64,000 nt of DNA from Prochlorococcus sp. AG-347-J20 (GCA_003281485.1 QCBW01000003.1:58404-122403); one strand, 5' to 3'. Shown: positions 1-7,941, counted from the first letter of the stretch. The notes: a model not told the origin generated them from the sequence alone. Program-made: numbers and translations.

Positions 1-471
1 ATTCTTGGTGGTGCTCTACTTTGCGCTATCCATGGAGCTACAGTACAAAACACTTTGTATGAAGATACAAGTATTTATACAGATGGTAAGGTTCAAAGTT
101 CAACATTTAGAGCTTTCGATCCAACCCAAGAAGAAGAAACTTATTCAATGATTACAGCGAATAGATTCTGGAGTCAAATCTTCGGTATTGCTTTCTCAAA
201 CAAGCGTTTCTTGCATTTCTTGATGCTATTTGTACCTGTTATGGGTATGTGGACATCTTCAATTGGTATTGTTGGCTTAGCACTAAATTTAAGAGCTTAT
301 GATTTCGTAAGCCAAGAAATTCGTGCAGCAGAAGATCCAGAATTTGAAACTTTCTATACAAAAAATATACTTTTGAACGAAGGTATGCGAGCATGGATGT
401 CTTCTGTGGATCAACCACACGAAAACTTTGTATTCCCTGAGGAGGTTCTACCACGTGGAAACGCCCTTTAA
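1..471 (+). CDS. psbD: Photosystem II D2 protein, 3' part
   Basis: This is the C-terminal 156 residues of the D2 reaction-centre protein, which binds QA and P680 chlorophyll in the thylakoid membrane. The frame is open from base 1, so the gene begins outside the window. The stretch [10 protein letters not shown] contains the histidine that in D2 ligates the non-heme iron near QA. It is followed by the last transmembrane helix and the typical end [14 protein letters not shown]. The last 17 bases overlap the start of psbC, as in other cyanobacteria, so the two are co-transcribed. Confidence 0.97.
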   Translation: MLGGALLCAIHGATVQNTLYEDTSIYTDGKVQSSTFRAFDPTQEEETYSMITANRFWSQIFGIAFSNKRFLHFLMLFVPVMGMWTSSIGIVGLALNLRAYDFVSQEIRAAEDPEFETFYTKNILLNEGMRAWMSSVDQPHENFVFPEEVLPRGNAL

Positions 472-1837
472 TAGTTTACTTAGAGCCCCTAACCAGAGCA
501 TTGAAGAAACTGGTTATGCTTGGTATGTAGGTAACGCCAGATTAATTAATTTATCTGGCCGTTTACTTGGTGCTCATATTGCACACACTGGTCTTATTGT
601 TTTCTGGGCCGGTGCAATGATGTTATTCGAAGTAAGTCATTTCACATTTGATAAACCAATGTGGGAACAAGGCTTAATTTGTATGCCTCACGTTGCAATG
701 TTTGGATTTGGAATAGGTCCTGGTGGAGAAGTTACTGATGTATACCCATTCTTTGTGGCTGGTGTGATGCATTTAATTTCTTCTGCAGTCTTAGGATTTG
801 GTGGTATCTATCATTCTTTAGCAGGTCCTGAAAAACTTGAGCAAGATTTTCCTTTCTTTTCAACAGATTGGAGAGATAAGAATCAAATGACTAATATCTT
901 GGGTTATCACCTAATAGTATTAGGAGTTGGTGCATTATTTTTCGTTTTTGATTGGATGTTCATCGGAGGCGCTTATGACACATGGGCACCTGGTGGTGGA
1001 GAAGTTAGGCTAGTCAGTCCTACATTAGATCCAAGAGTAATACTTGGTTACTTATTCAGATCTCCTTGGGGTGGCGCTGGTTCAATAATTGGTGTTAACT
1101 CAATAGAAGATATTGTTGGTGGTCACGTATATGTTGGAATTACCGCGATAATTGGTGGTCTTTTCCATATCTTTACCAAACCATTTGGATGGGCAAGAAG
1201 AGCATTCATATGGAATGGTGAAGGTCTACTTAGTTATGCTCTAGGTGGAATTTGTGTAGCAAGTTTTATTGCATCAACATTCATCTGGTTTAACAATACT
1301 GCTTACCCTTCAGAATTCTATGGCCCAACAAATGCTGAAGCTTCACAGGCTCAAAGCTTTACTTTCCTAGTGAGAGATCAAAGAATTGGAGCTAACGTAG
1401 GTTCAACAATGGGACCAACAGGTCTAGGTAAGTATCTCATGAGATCTCCTACTGGTGAAATTATATTTGGTGGTGAAACAATGAGATTTTGGGATTTCAG
1501 AGGTCCATGGTTAGAGCCTTTAAGAGGACCTAACGGATTGAGCCTTGAGAAAATTCAAAATGATATTCAGCCTTGGCAAGTAAGAAGAGCTGCTGAATAT
1601 ATGACTCATGCTCCTAACGCTTCTATCAACTCTGTTGGTGGAATTATTACAGAGCCTAATGCTGTTAACTTCGTTAATTTGAGACAATGGTTAGCTGCAG
1701 CTCAATTCTTCCTAGGTTGGTTTACATTCATAGGTCACCTTTGGCATGCTGGACGTGCTAGAGCAGCCGCTGCTGGTTTCGAAAAGGGAATCGACAGAAA
1801 GAGTGAACCAGCTCTAGAAATGCCTGATTTAGATTAA
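455..1837 (+). CDS. psbC: Photosystem II CP43 core antenna protein
   Basis: CP43 binds chlorophyll a and passes energy to the D1/D2 core; its large lumenal loop also helps ligate the manganese cluster. The 460 residues match the family length. The N-terminus [12 protein letters not shown] is typical, and the loop contains [14 protein letters not shown], whose Glu and Arg lie near the Mn cluster in known structures. I chose GTG at 455 because the sequence GAGGAGG at 439-445 is a strong ribosome-binding site and METPFNS is the usual start; an earlier in-frame start at 428 would add nine unconserved residues. Translation is probably coupled to psbD. Confidence 0.97.
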   Translation: METPFNSLLRAPNQSIEETGYAWYVGNARLINLSGRLLGAHIAHTGLIVFWAGAMMLFEVSHFTFDKPMWEQGLICMPHVAMFGFGIGPGGEVTDVYPFFVAGVMHLISSAVLGFGGIYHSLAGPEKLEQDFPFFSTDWRDKNQMTNILGYHLIVLGVGALFFVFDWMFIGGAYDTWAPGGGEVRLVSPTLDPRVILGYLFRSPWGGAGSIIGVNSIEDIVGGHVYVGITAIIGGLFHIFTKPFGWARRAFIWNGEGLLSYALGGICVASFIASTFIWFNNTAYPSEFYGPTNAEASQAQSFTFLVRDQRIGANVGSTMGPTGLGKYLMRSPTGEIIFGGETMRFWDFRGPWLEPLRGPNGLSLEKIQNDIQPWQVRRAAEYMTHAPNASINSVGGIITEPNAVNFVNLRQWLAAAQFFLGWFTFIGHLWHAGRARAAAAGFEKGIDRKSEPALEMPDLD

Positions 1838-1851
1838 TTTCTATTTCATCT

Positions 1852-1885
1852 AAAAAAACCCTATCTAAGGATAGGGTTTTTTTTT
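1852..1885 (+). terminator. Rho-independent terminator after psbC
   Basis: A perfect 7-bp stem CCCTATC (1859-1865) / GATAGGG (1870-1876) has a TAAG loop, flanking A and T tracts that extend the pairing, and a run of nine T. It ends psbDC transcription and, read in reverse, could also stop maf transcription coming from the right. Confidence 0.9.
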
Positions 1886-1896
1886 GTTCAATAATA

Positions 1897-2508
1897 TTAT
1901 CTATGTAAATTTTCTCTGAGCCATGGCAAACTTAAACCCATTACATTACTGAAACAACCCTCTATTTTTTCAATATACTTACCACCTATACCTTCCAAAG
2001 CAAATCCTCCTGCGCAATATAAAGGTTCATTTGTATCTACATAACTCTTGATTTCCCAATCTTCCAAGTTAGAAAAATAAACTCTTGAACTTACTGTTTT
2101 TTTTCTTATTTCAGTGATTTTAAAAATTTTGGAAGTTGAATCAAAACTCCCAATTATTAAAGTATGACCAGTATGTAAAAATCCAAATTCTCCAGACATT
2201 TTTTTCCATCTAATAAATGCCTCCTCTTTATTAGATGGTTTTCCATAAGCTTCTCCTTTAAATTCAAAAATGGAATCGCACCCAAGTATTTCCATATGAT
2301 CGCAATTAAATTCTTCTGGTAATGAAATGTTTTTAATGTTTTCAGATAAACTATTAGCTTTTTGAAAAGATAGTTCTAAAGCCAAATTAAATATATTCTT
2401 TTCTTGAATAGTTGTTTCATCAAAGTTACTCGATATCTGGATAAATTTAATTTGACAATTTTCAAGTAATTTCTTTCTAGATTGGGAAGCAGAGGCTAGA
2501 ATTAACAC
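1897..2508 (-). CDS. maf: Maf-family nucleotide pyrophosphatase
   Basis: Maf proteins hydrolyse non-canonical or modified nucleoside triphosphates to monophosphates in the cytoplasm. The 203-residue product starts [16 protein letters not shown], the family's substrate-binding N-terminal motif, followed by FDE. It has [16 protein letters not shown], which carries the catalytic aspartate and the GKP turn, and then a [11 protein letters not shown] segment. Length is normal for the family. The start is GTG at 2508. It is divergent from cobQ with 65 bp between the start codons, and convergent with psbC. Confidence 0.88.
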   Translation of the reverse strand: MLILASASQSRKKLLENCQIKFIQISSNFDETTIQEKNIFNLALELSFQKANSLSENIKNISLPEEFNCDHMEILGCDSIFEFKGEAYGKPSNKEEAFIRWKKMSGEFGFLHTGHTLIIGSFDSTSKIFKITEIRKKTVSSRVYFSNLEDWEIKSYVDTNEPLYCAGGFALEGIGGKYIEKIEGCFSNVMGLSLPWLRENLHR

Positions 2509-2573
2509 AACTTTTTACCAAATTATAATTCAATTTACTAATTAATAAATTTTATAATTAATATAAATTACTA

Positions 2574-4103
2574 ATGGAGTTTGAAGCAAAATTACATGAA
2601 ATAAAGAGACCAATAATGGTACTAGGAACTTCCAGTGGGGCAGGGAAATCGTTAACTGTTACTGCTATTTGCAGGATTCTTAAAAATTCAGGAGAAGAAC
2701 CAATACCTTTTAAAGGGCAAAACATGAGTAACAACGCTTGGGTTGACTGGGAAGGTGGAGAGATGGCATATTCACAAGCACTTCAAGCTTTTGCTTGTGG
2801 TATTAATCCCTCATCAGAGATGAATCCCATTTTATTAAAACCACAGGGCAATTCAATAAGTGAGGTGATTCACCTTGGTAAAAGTATAGGAATAACAACT
2901 GCTAAAAGTTACTACCAAGATTGGTTTATTCCAGGTTGGGAAGTAATAAAAAAAAGTCTTAGTTCTATTTATAAAAAAAGCCCAAATTGCCGTTTAATTG
3001 TCGAAGGGGCTGGGAGTCCAGTAGAAATGAATCTAATTCATAGAGATCTCACAAATTTAAAAGTTGCAAAGTATTTAAACGCAAATTGCATTTTAGTTAC
3101 CGATATAGAAAGGGGGGGAGTATTTGCACAAATAATAGGAACCCTTACACTAATGAAACCTGAAGAAAAAAAACTTATAAAAGGGATAATTATAAATAGA
3201 TTCCGGGGAGATCTTTCATTATTTGAAGAAGGGAAAAAATGGATAGAGAGAAAAACTAAGGTTCCTGTTATAGGGATTATTCCGTGGTTAAACGATACAT
3301 TTCCTCCAGAAGACTCTCTAGATTTATTAGAAAAAAAATCTCATTTTTCTAATCCTGAAATCAAAGTGGGGATAATTAAATTACCATCAATAAGTAACTT
3401 TTCAGATTTTGATCCATTAGAAAATGAAGAATCAATATTAATTGAATGGATAAGAGAATCTAAGAACTTAAGCAATTATGACCTTATTATATTGCCTGGT
3501 AGTAAACAGACTATTAGAGACCAAATATTTCTTGAAAATACTGGTTTATCTCAGGACATAAGGGAATATTCAGAAAATAAAGGGAATATTATTGGAATTT
3601 GTGGAGGTTTACAAATGTTAGGAACAACACTCGAAGACCCATATTTTAAAGAAGGTTCTAATGAATCCTCTGAAAAAAGAATTAATGGAATTGGATTACT
3701 ACCATTAAAAACTACTTTTTTTGAAAAAAAATTAACGCGTCAAATTAACTCTGAATCCTCATGGCCATGCCATTCAAAAATAAATGGATTTGAAATTCAT
3801 AATGGCCAAACTGAAATTGAAAATATGCAAAGTTCATTACAAATTAATCCTATTTTCAAAGATTCATGTCTAGGTTGGTACAAAGAAAATAAGAGAGGTG
3901 GAACCATTGCCGGAACATATATTCATGGAATATTTGAAAATGATTGTTGGAGAGAACAATATATTAATTTAATAAGGAAAAGTAAAAAGCTACCGATATT
4001 AAGTGGAAAATCAATATCTTATAAAAAGAAGCGAGAGTTGATTATAGAAAATCTCGCGAATGAATTCGCTAAAAATTTAAATCTCACATCATTTTTAAAT
4101 TGA
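2574..4103 (+). CDS. cobQ: Cobyric acid synthase
   Basis: CobQ amidates four side chains of adenosylcobyrinic acid a,c-diamide in corrinoid biosynthesis, using glutamine and ATP. The 509 residues hold an N-terminal dethiobiotin synthetase-like ATPase domain (GTSSGAGKS near residues 18-26, then FKGQNMSNNAW) and a C-terminal class I glutamine amidotransferase domain. The latter has the nucleophile Cys343 in GICGGLQMLG and His451 in YIHGIFEN. Prochlorococcus makes a pseudocobalamin-type corrinoid, so the pathway is expected. The stop codon overlaps the start of the ferredoxin gene (TTGA), suggesting translational coupling. Confidence 0.95.
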   Translation: MEFEAKLHEIKRPIMVLGTSSGAGKSLTVTAICRILKNSGEEPIPFKGQNMSNNAWVDWEGGEMAYSQALQAFACGINPSSEMNPILLKPQGNSISEVIHLGKSIGITTAKSYYQDWFIPGWEVIKKSLSSIYKKSPNCRLIVEGAGSPVEMNLIHRDLTNLKVAKYLNANCILVTDIERGGVFAQIIGTLTLMKPEEKKLIKGIIINRFRGDLSLFEEGKKWIERKTKVPVIGIIPWLNDTFPPEDSLDLLEKKSHFSNPEIKVGIIKLPSISNFSDFDPLENEESILIEWIRESKNLSNYDLIILPGSKQTIRDQIFLENTGLSQDIREYSENKGNIIGICGGLQMLGTTLEDPYFKEGSNESSEKRINGIGLLPLKTTFFEKKLTRQINSESSWPCHSKINGFEIHNGQTEIENMQSSLQINPIFKDSCLGWYKENKRGGTIAGTYIHGIFENDCWREQYINLIRKSKKLPILSGKSISYKKKRELIIENLANEFAKNLNLTSFLN

Positions 4104-4345
4104 AAAAAACAAATATTAAAATTATATGGCCTAATAACAATGAGACCTACGTTTCAGAGGGGGATGATTGGTTTTCTGCTGCAAAAAAAGCAGGGATGGA
4201 AATTCCCACTGGCTGTTTAACCGGAAGCTGTGGTGCATGTGAAATAGACGTAAATGGAGATACAATTAGGCCATGTATTTCTAATATTAAAAATCAAATT
4301 GGACCCCCTCTTAAAGTAACTTACACTACCGATCCGTACTGGTAA
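4100..4345 (+). CDS. Small [2Fe-2S] plant-type ferredoxin
   Basis: The 81 residues include the plant-type ferredoxin cluster motif: GCLTGSCGAC (Cys-x4-Cys-x2-Cys) and a later Cys in IRPCISN, so all four cluster ligands are present. It is shorter and less acidic than photosynthetic PetF. It is probably a specialised electron carrier. Its TTG start (4100-4102) overlaps the TGA of cobQ, so both are likely translated from one mRNA. A link to corrinoid metabolism is inference from position only. Confidence 0.85.
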   Translation: MKKTNIKIIWPNNNETYVSEGDDWFSAAKKAGMEIPTGCLTGSCGACEIDVNGDTIRPCISNIKNQIGPPLKVTYTTDPYW

Positions 4346-4448
4346 AACGTCAAGAAATCTTTTTAAGATCTAAAGAAAATTAAAATAAATCAATGTTTTT
4401 AATTCTTGATTTAAGTTAACATCCATTTTGAAAAAAGATCATATATTT

Positions 4449-5060
4449 TCAGCAATTTAAAAGCTTTTCATTTAAATTTTTACTCTCAATGATATTTATT
4501 TTAGTTCTTCCAGTTTTGCTATCATAACAACCAAATATCCCTTTATCATCCTTTATGTAGGGTATTGCCAGGATATTTAATTGAGATTCACTAGATATCA
4601 TATTTATTTTAAATAATCTATTTTTTGATTCCCAACTAGAGATATTTAATTTATTTAATAGAGGGACACAAACTTTGGAAGTATTCATAATATTTTCCTT
4701 TTTGGTTAAATGACATCCATTAACTGGGGTAAAACGATTCAAATCTGCCGCCGTTGATGGAACGTAAGATTCACTCATAAATATATTTTTTGCCGCCAAT
4801 AGATATGATCTTATAGATATTTTTACTTGTAACAATCTAAATTCTTTTGCTAAATATCCAGAGTTTTTCAATGAATTTAATCCAATTTGAGAATAATTTT
4901 TTAAGGTTTTAAAAGACTTTTTTACAGGAATTTCTAATTTTGGAATCGCAATTACTGTCAAAATACTAATTAACATTAAAACAACGATTATTTCGGCGAG
5001 GCTAAATCCAAAATTATTTGAAAAGTCTCTTTTCTTTCTAATTTTTTGGATGATGTTCAT
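4449..5060 (-). CDS. Type IV pilin-like protein
   Basis: The 203-residue protein has a prepilin signature: a basic leader of about 18 residues ending in Gly, then FSLAEIIVVLMLISILTVIAIP. Cleavage would fall between Gly18 and Phe19, with the conserved Glu at mature position 5. The rest is a globular pseudopilin-like domain with a cysteine near the end (LLNC), of a kind common in picocyanobacteria. It would be processed by PilD and assembled in the inner membrane. No other pilus genes are adjacent, and the exact pilin subclass is not clear. Confidence 0.8.
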   Translation of the reverse strand: MNIIQKIRKKRDFSNNFGFSLAEIIVVLMLISILTVIAIPKLEIPVKKSFKTLKNYSQIGLNSLKNSGYLAKEFRLLQVKISIRSYLLAAKNIFMSESYVPSTAADLNRFTPVNGCHLTKKENIMNTSKVCVPLLNKLNISSWESKNRLFKINMISSESQLNILAIPYIKDDKGIFGCYDSKTGRTKINIIESKNLNEKLLNC

Positions 5061-5470
5061 TAGTAATTCAAAGAATTTAAAATTCGATTTATAACAATAT
5101 CAATATATTGCTGAGGAACTTCAACCTATCCTAAGGTATAAAAGCCTTATTACCTATCTTAAGAAAAAGTGGAATCTATGAGGATAATTCAAGCAATTAA
5201 TAAATATTTGACTTAAAAATAATTTATTAATCATTAACAATTTTTAGAAAAAAAAATATATATATGTATGTAAATTTCTTTGGTTAAGATTATAAATTTA
5301 ATATTTATAATTTAACGCTCTTACATAAATAAGGAGAAATTAGTGAAATTATTTTTATTAATAATAAGGGAATGATGCAACTAGAATTTAAATATTAAAA
5401 AATTTTTTTCTGCATTACATTTGGGCTTTAAAGGGGAGCTCTGTAACTAAGTCAAAAAGAATAATTACAA

Positions 5471-5502
5471 AAAAAAAGACCTCTAAAATAGAGATCTTTT
5501 TG
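5471..5502 (+). terminator. Hairpin terminator of an unidentified short transcript
   Basis: An A-rich left arm ending GACCTCTA (5478-5485) pairs with TAGAGATC (5489-5496) apart from one mismatch, across an AAA loop, and is followed by five T. No annotated gene ends here on the + strand, so it may end a small RNA or leader transcript beginning within 5200-5450. On the - strand it could block read-through toward the pilin gene. Confidence 0.6.
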
Positions 5503-5619
5503 GTTTTACTAAAAACAATGTTTCCTTGTTCCCATTGATTTAGTAAATCCACTCCTTCACACATTATTAACTTATGACATAAAAGCTATTTTCGTGGATG
5601 AACTAAATGATATGTTAAA

Positions 5620-5641
5620 AAACTGTCACATGTGACAGTTT
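5620..5641. promoter_or_regulatory. Perfect 22-bp palindrome
   Basis: Two 11-bp arms, AAACTGTCACA and TGTGACAGTTT, meet with no spacer and are fully self-complementary. Such a site could bind a dimeric regulator or recombinase, or form a cruciform. It lies outside coding sequence, at the left side of the tRNA-Ser-linked repeat region. The binding protein is unknown. Confidence 0.55.
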
Positions 5642-5754
5642 GTGGAACTCTCTAATAATTAAAATTTATAAAACCGAAAGATTCTTGTTGAGATGAATTT
5701 GCCAGACATACTTTGCCAAGAGGATTTTTAACACTAATAGTTTGCAATTCGTTT

Positions 5755-5948
5755 AAATTTCACCAACATTTCCACCAACACTTTTCTGTAAAAAAGGTTT
5801 GATCTTGTCTGAATTAACCTGACGTTCTCAGAAACTGTTTTTAAGAAGAAAATACAATAATTATTGTTATAGCAGGAATTTGCTGAGATTCTGACTCTAA
5901 TAGAATGCTTTTGCCATTATCAGACACAAAAATAATCCGGAGAGGGTG
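5755..5948. repeat. Left ~190-bp direct repeat with tRNA-Ser 3'-end fragment
   Basis: This segment aligns without gaps to 7674-7867 at a constant offset of 1919 bp, with roughly 75-80% identity by eye. Its right end, 5937-5948, repeats the last 12 bases of the tRNA-Ser gene (CCGGAGAGGGTG in + orientation), after which the sequence diverges from the tRNA. This is the structure expected for the distal attachment-site copy left by tRNA-targeted integration. The identity figure is a visual estimate. Confidence 0.75.
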
Positions 5949-5984
5949 TTAGTTGAGATGAATCCATGAGACACTCTCAGAAAC
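5819..5984. repeat. Three copies of a 17-bp motif (left group)
   Basis: Copies at 5819-5835 (CTGACGTTCTCAGAAAC), 5911-5927 (TTGCCATTATCAGACAC) and 5968-5984 (GAGACACTCTCAGAAAC) share the pattern CTGACATTATCAGACAC with a few changes. Related copies lie at 7738-7754 and 7830-7846. All are in the same orientation. They resemble arrays of recombinase arm-type sites or operators; that role is inference. Confidence 0.55.
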
Positions 5985-6014
5985 ATACTGGCACTAGCAT
6001 TTTTGTAAATCATT

Positions 6015-6046
6015 AAAATTCCCCCAACACTTCCCCCAACACTTTT
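6015..6046. repeat. Exact 32-bp repeat with tandem CCCCCAACACTT
   Basis: Two adjacent CCCCCAACACTT units (6021-6032, 6033-6044) with flanks are identical over 32 bases to 7673-7704. A further single unit is at 7659-7670 and a degenerate pair at 5762-5783. It lies just upstream of the first island gene. Confidence 0.75.
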
Positions 6047-6090
6047 TTGTCATTGACAAGATATCTAAAATTAGGAGAAAGAGTAACGGT

Positions 6091-6273
6091 ATGACTAAGT
6101 GGGATGATAATTCTTGGCAGAATGAATTCTTGAACATGAAATCTCATTCTCCTTCAGATGCAAAACTCTTAATGGGAGGTGTAAAAGGTTTGAAAGATGC
6201 TTGGCGATTAGGTGTTCTGCATGTTGAATACGAAAGACTTAAGAAAAAACAGGAAGAACAGCAACAGCAATGA
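6091..6273 (+). CDS. Small island protein A, unknown function
   Basis: This 60-residue hypothetical protein is charged, with a Gln/Glu-rich tail and no signal peptide or membrane segment. The stretch WQNEFLNMKSHSPSDAKLLMGG followed by LGVLHVEYERLKKK parallels the next gene's WQKELIESERFNDKFSKNLLEHG followed by LGYMYSRWRKI, so the two look like tandem paralogs. A GGAGAAAG ribosome-binding site precedes the ATG. It overlaps the next gene by ATGA. I do not recognise a family. It may be part of a small operon with the nuclease downstream. Confidence 0.65.
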   Translation: MTKWDDNSWQNEFLNMKSHSPSDAKLLMGGVKGLKDAWRLGVLHVEYERLKKKQEEQQQQ

Positions 6274-6500
6274 AAGAAAAAATAAACTGGCAAAAAGAAC
6301 TTATTGAAAGTGAAAGATTTAACGATAAATTTTCCAAGAATCTATTAGAGCATGGTGCAAAGAATTTTATGCAAGGTATCTATCTTGGATATATGTATTC
6401 CAGATGGAGAAAGATTAGATGTTTAGACAAGGATGATCCAGTAGAAAATAAAGGGCAAATGCAATCTTCATTTAAAGAGTTTGAGAAGAAAATCAAATAA
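6270..6500 (+). CDS. Small island protein B, paralog of protein A
   Basis: This 76-residue, basic hypothetical protein starts in an ATGA overlap with the preceding gene, so it is probably translationally coupled to it. Its first ~45 residues align with protein A (Trp-Gln-x-Glu start, a Gly-Ala/Gly-Gly centre, a Leu-Gly-Tyr segment and basic helix). It lacks recognisable catalytic motifs. The nuclease-like gene begins 29 bp downstream, suggesting a three-gene operon. Small coupled paralogs could be partners or regulators of the nuclease; that is inference. Confidence 0.65.
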   Translation: MKEKINWQKELIESERFNDKFSKNLLEHGAKNFMQGIYLGYMYSRWRKIRCLDKDDPVENKGQMQSSFKEFEKKIK

Positions 6501-6529
6501 AAACTTGAGAAGTTCGAAACATAAAAAAG

Positions 6530-7609
6530 TTGGAGAATAATTATTTTGGCAAAATATTATTAAATAAACAAAGGGAAAAGTTGGCAACAATTAAACAAAT
6601 TGGGAACTTATTAGATAAATCATTCTCAAAGTGGGACTATAACAAAGCAATTAAACTTAGCGAAAACGAGTCTCAGACTAGAGATTATTTAATTGAACCA
6701 TTTTTTAACCTGCTTGGTTACAACAAAATGGAACACTATTCGCATGAATTCAGTCTGAAATTTGATAAAGGAAGTGTAAAAAAAGTTGATATGGTTATAT
6801 CCTTAAATCGAAGAACACCAATAATGTTGATTGAATGTAAAAGATCAACCTCAAATTTAACAGATAGGAATAGACAACAATTAGCAGAGTATTTTCATAA
6901 TCATAAAGAGTCGAAAGTAGGAATTTTAACTAACGGAATTGTCTATGAGTTTTATTCAGTAATGTGGAATGAACCGAAGAAACTTAGTAATTATCCTTTT
7001 ATGATTTTTGACTTAAGAGATTTCACAAGAGCGGATCTTGAAGATATTGCAAATTTCCATATACAGGTTTTTAATCCTACAGAAATTCTCAAAATATCTG
7101 AGGAAAAATATTTTTTAGATGATTTTAATAATGCATTAACTCAGACACTCTATCCAGTGGGAGATGATTTGATAAAACTTGTCTTTCAAAAGATGAATGG
7201 AAAGAGAATTACTGAAAAAATCTCTAACAAAATATCTAACCTGATAAATTCTGTTTCATTACAAAACTCAATAGAAAAGATCAAGGTTCTTGAGGGTGAA
7301 AAATCATCAACTGGAATCTATACAACTGCTGAAGAATTAAAAGCATTTCAAATCATAAAAACAATGTTGGTTATGAATCCCAATATTAAGAATCATGATG
7401 AGCGTATTGGATTCAAAGACTATAAAAGTCAATTTAAAATTGTTTTAGATAATATGCCTTCCAAAGAGATTTGTAATCTGATATTGACGAATACAACTAA
7501 AAGATTAGTGATCGATAAAGTTAATTATGAATTACTTTCAGTCTCCACTTTAGAATTGAGTAAATATAGGAAAAAATTAGTTGATTCTGCTCTGGAAATT
7601 ATTTCCTAA
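6530..7609 (+). CDS. Stand-alone nuclease with HsdR N-terminal-like domain
   Basis: The 359-residue protein has an N-terminal PD-(D/E)xK nuclease fold like that of type I restriction subunit R: Glu56 (LIEPFF), Asp87 (KKVDMVI), Glu102-Cys-Lys104 (MLIECKR) and a QQLAEYF motif near residue 117. The helicase domain of true HsdR is absent and so are HsdM and HsdS neighbours, so this is not a classical type I system. The C-terminal ~180 residues are helical and of unknown role. The start is TTG at 6530. It is the main cargo of the tRNA-Ser island. It may act in DNA defence or element competition; the substrate is unknown. Confidence 0.75.
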   Translation: MENNYFGKILLNKQREKLATIKQIGNLLDKSFSKWDYNKAIKLSENESQTRDYLIEPFFNLLGYNKMEHYSHEFSLKFDKGSVKKVDMVISLNRRTPIMLIECKRSTSNLTDRNRQQLAEYFHNHKESKVGILTNGIVYEFYSVMWNEPKKLSNYPFMIFDLRDFTRADLEDIANFHIQVFNPTEILKISEEKYFLDDFNNALTQTLYPVGDDLIKLVFQKMNGKRITEKISNKISNLINSVSLQNSIEKIKVLEGEKSSTGIYTTAEELKAFQIIKTMLVMNPNIKNHDERIGFKDYKSQFKIVLDNMPSKEICNLILTNTTKRLVIDKVNYELLSVSTLELSKYRKKLVDSALEIIS

Positions 7610-7658
7610 AATATTTTTAATATCAATCAAAAAATTCATTTTAAAAGTCGAACCCATT

Positions 7659-7704
7659 CCCCCAACACTTTCAAAATTCCCCCAACACTTCCCCCAACAC
7701 TTTT
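7659..7704. repeat. CCCCCAACACTT repeat cluster, right copy
   Basis: Units lie at 7659-7670, 7679-7690 and 7691-7702; the last two with flanks (7673-7704) match 6015-6046 exactly. The cluster begins 50 bp after the nuclease stop codon, so it brackets the operon together with the left copy. Confidence 0.75.
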
Positions 7705-7867
7705 AGATATTAAAGGGTTGATCATCTCTGAATTAACCTGACATTATCCGACACTGTTTTTAATAAGAAAATACAATAATTATTGCCATAGCGGGAATTT
7801 ACAAAATTTTTGACTTTAACAGAATGCCTCTGACACTGTCAGACACTAAAAAAATCCGGAGAGGGTG
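7674..7867. repeat. Right ~190-bp direct repeat running into tRNA-Ser
   Basis: This is the counterpart of 5755-5948 at a constant 1919-bp offset. Its right end enters the intact tRNA-Ser gene (3' end at 7857). It includes two of the 17-bp motif copies, 7738-7754 and 7830-7846; the second contains CTGACACTGTCAG, an inverted repeat with a one-base centre. Confidence 0.75.
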
Positions 7868-7941
7868 GGATTCGAACCCACGAATAGTTACCTATTAAAC
7901 GATTTCGAGTCGTTCGCTTTCGACCACTCAGCCACCTCTCC
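7857..7941 (-). tRNA. tRNA-Ser (anticodon CGA)
   Basis: This 85-nt gene has acceptor stem GGAGAGG/CCTCTCC with discriminator G, the D-loop GCTGAGTGGTCGAAAGC, the anticodon arm AACGA-CTCGAAA-TCGTT (anticodon CGA, reading UCG), a class II long variable arm and the T-arm GTGGGTTCGAATCCCAC. CCA is not encoded. Its 3' end is the apparent attachment site for the neighbouring island, since its last 12 bases are duplicated at 5937-5948. futA lies 60 bp upstream on the same strand. Confidence 0.96.

Larger units (their letters stand above)
5061..6090. other. Long intergenic region with repeats
   Basis: This 1030-bp stretch holds no convincing protein gene. From left to right it contains a 10-codon GTG reading frame with a good Shine-Dalgarno sequence (5331-5375), a hairpin terminator (5471-5502) and a perfect 22-bp palindrome (5620-5641). 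It also has one copy of a ~190-bp repeat ending in a fragment of tRNA-Ser (5755-5948), three copies of a 17-bp motif, and a tandem CCCCCAACACTT pair (6021-6044). The composition and repeats suggest layered remnants of tRNA-targeted insertions. Confidence 0.7.

Noticed and set aside
428..455. Longer psbC frame starting at 428
   Set aside because: The Shine-Dalgarno sequence at 439-445 lies inside it and fits GTG at 455, which gives the known CP43 start.
5551..5575. ACTCCTTCACACATT resembles the Yfr1 core ACTCCTCACAC
   Set aside because: There is one extra T in the core and no flanking stem-loops typical of Yfr1, so it is not called as yfr1.
6530..7609. Reading the nuclease gene as part of a full type I restriction system
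   Set aside because: No helicase motifs follow the nuclease domain and no hsdM or hsdS gene is nearby.
5659..7941. CRISPR array considered because of the repeated CCCCCAACACTT units
   Set aside because: Units are directly adjacent or irregularly spaced, with no uniform spacers and no cas genes.
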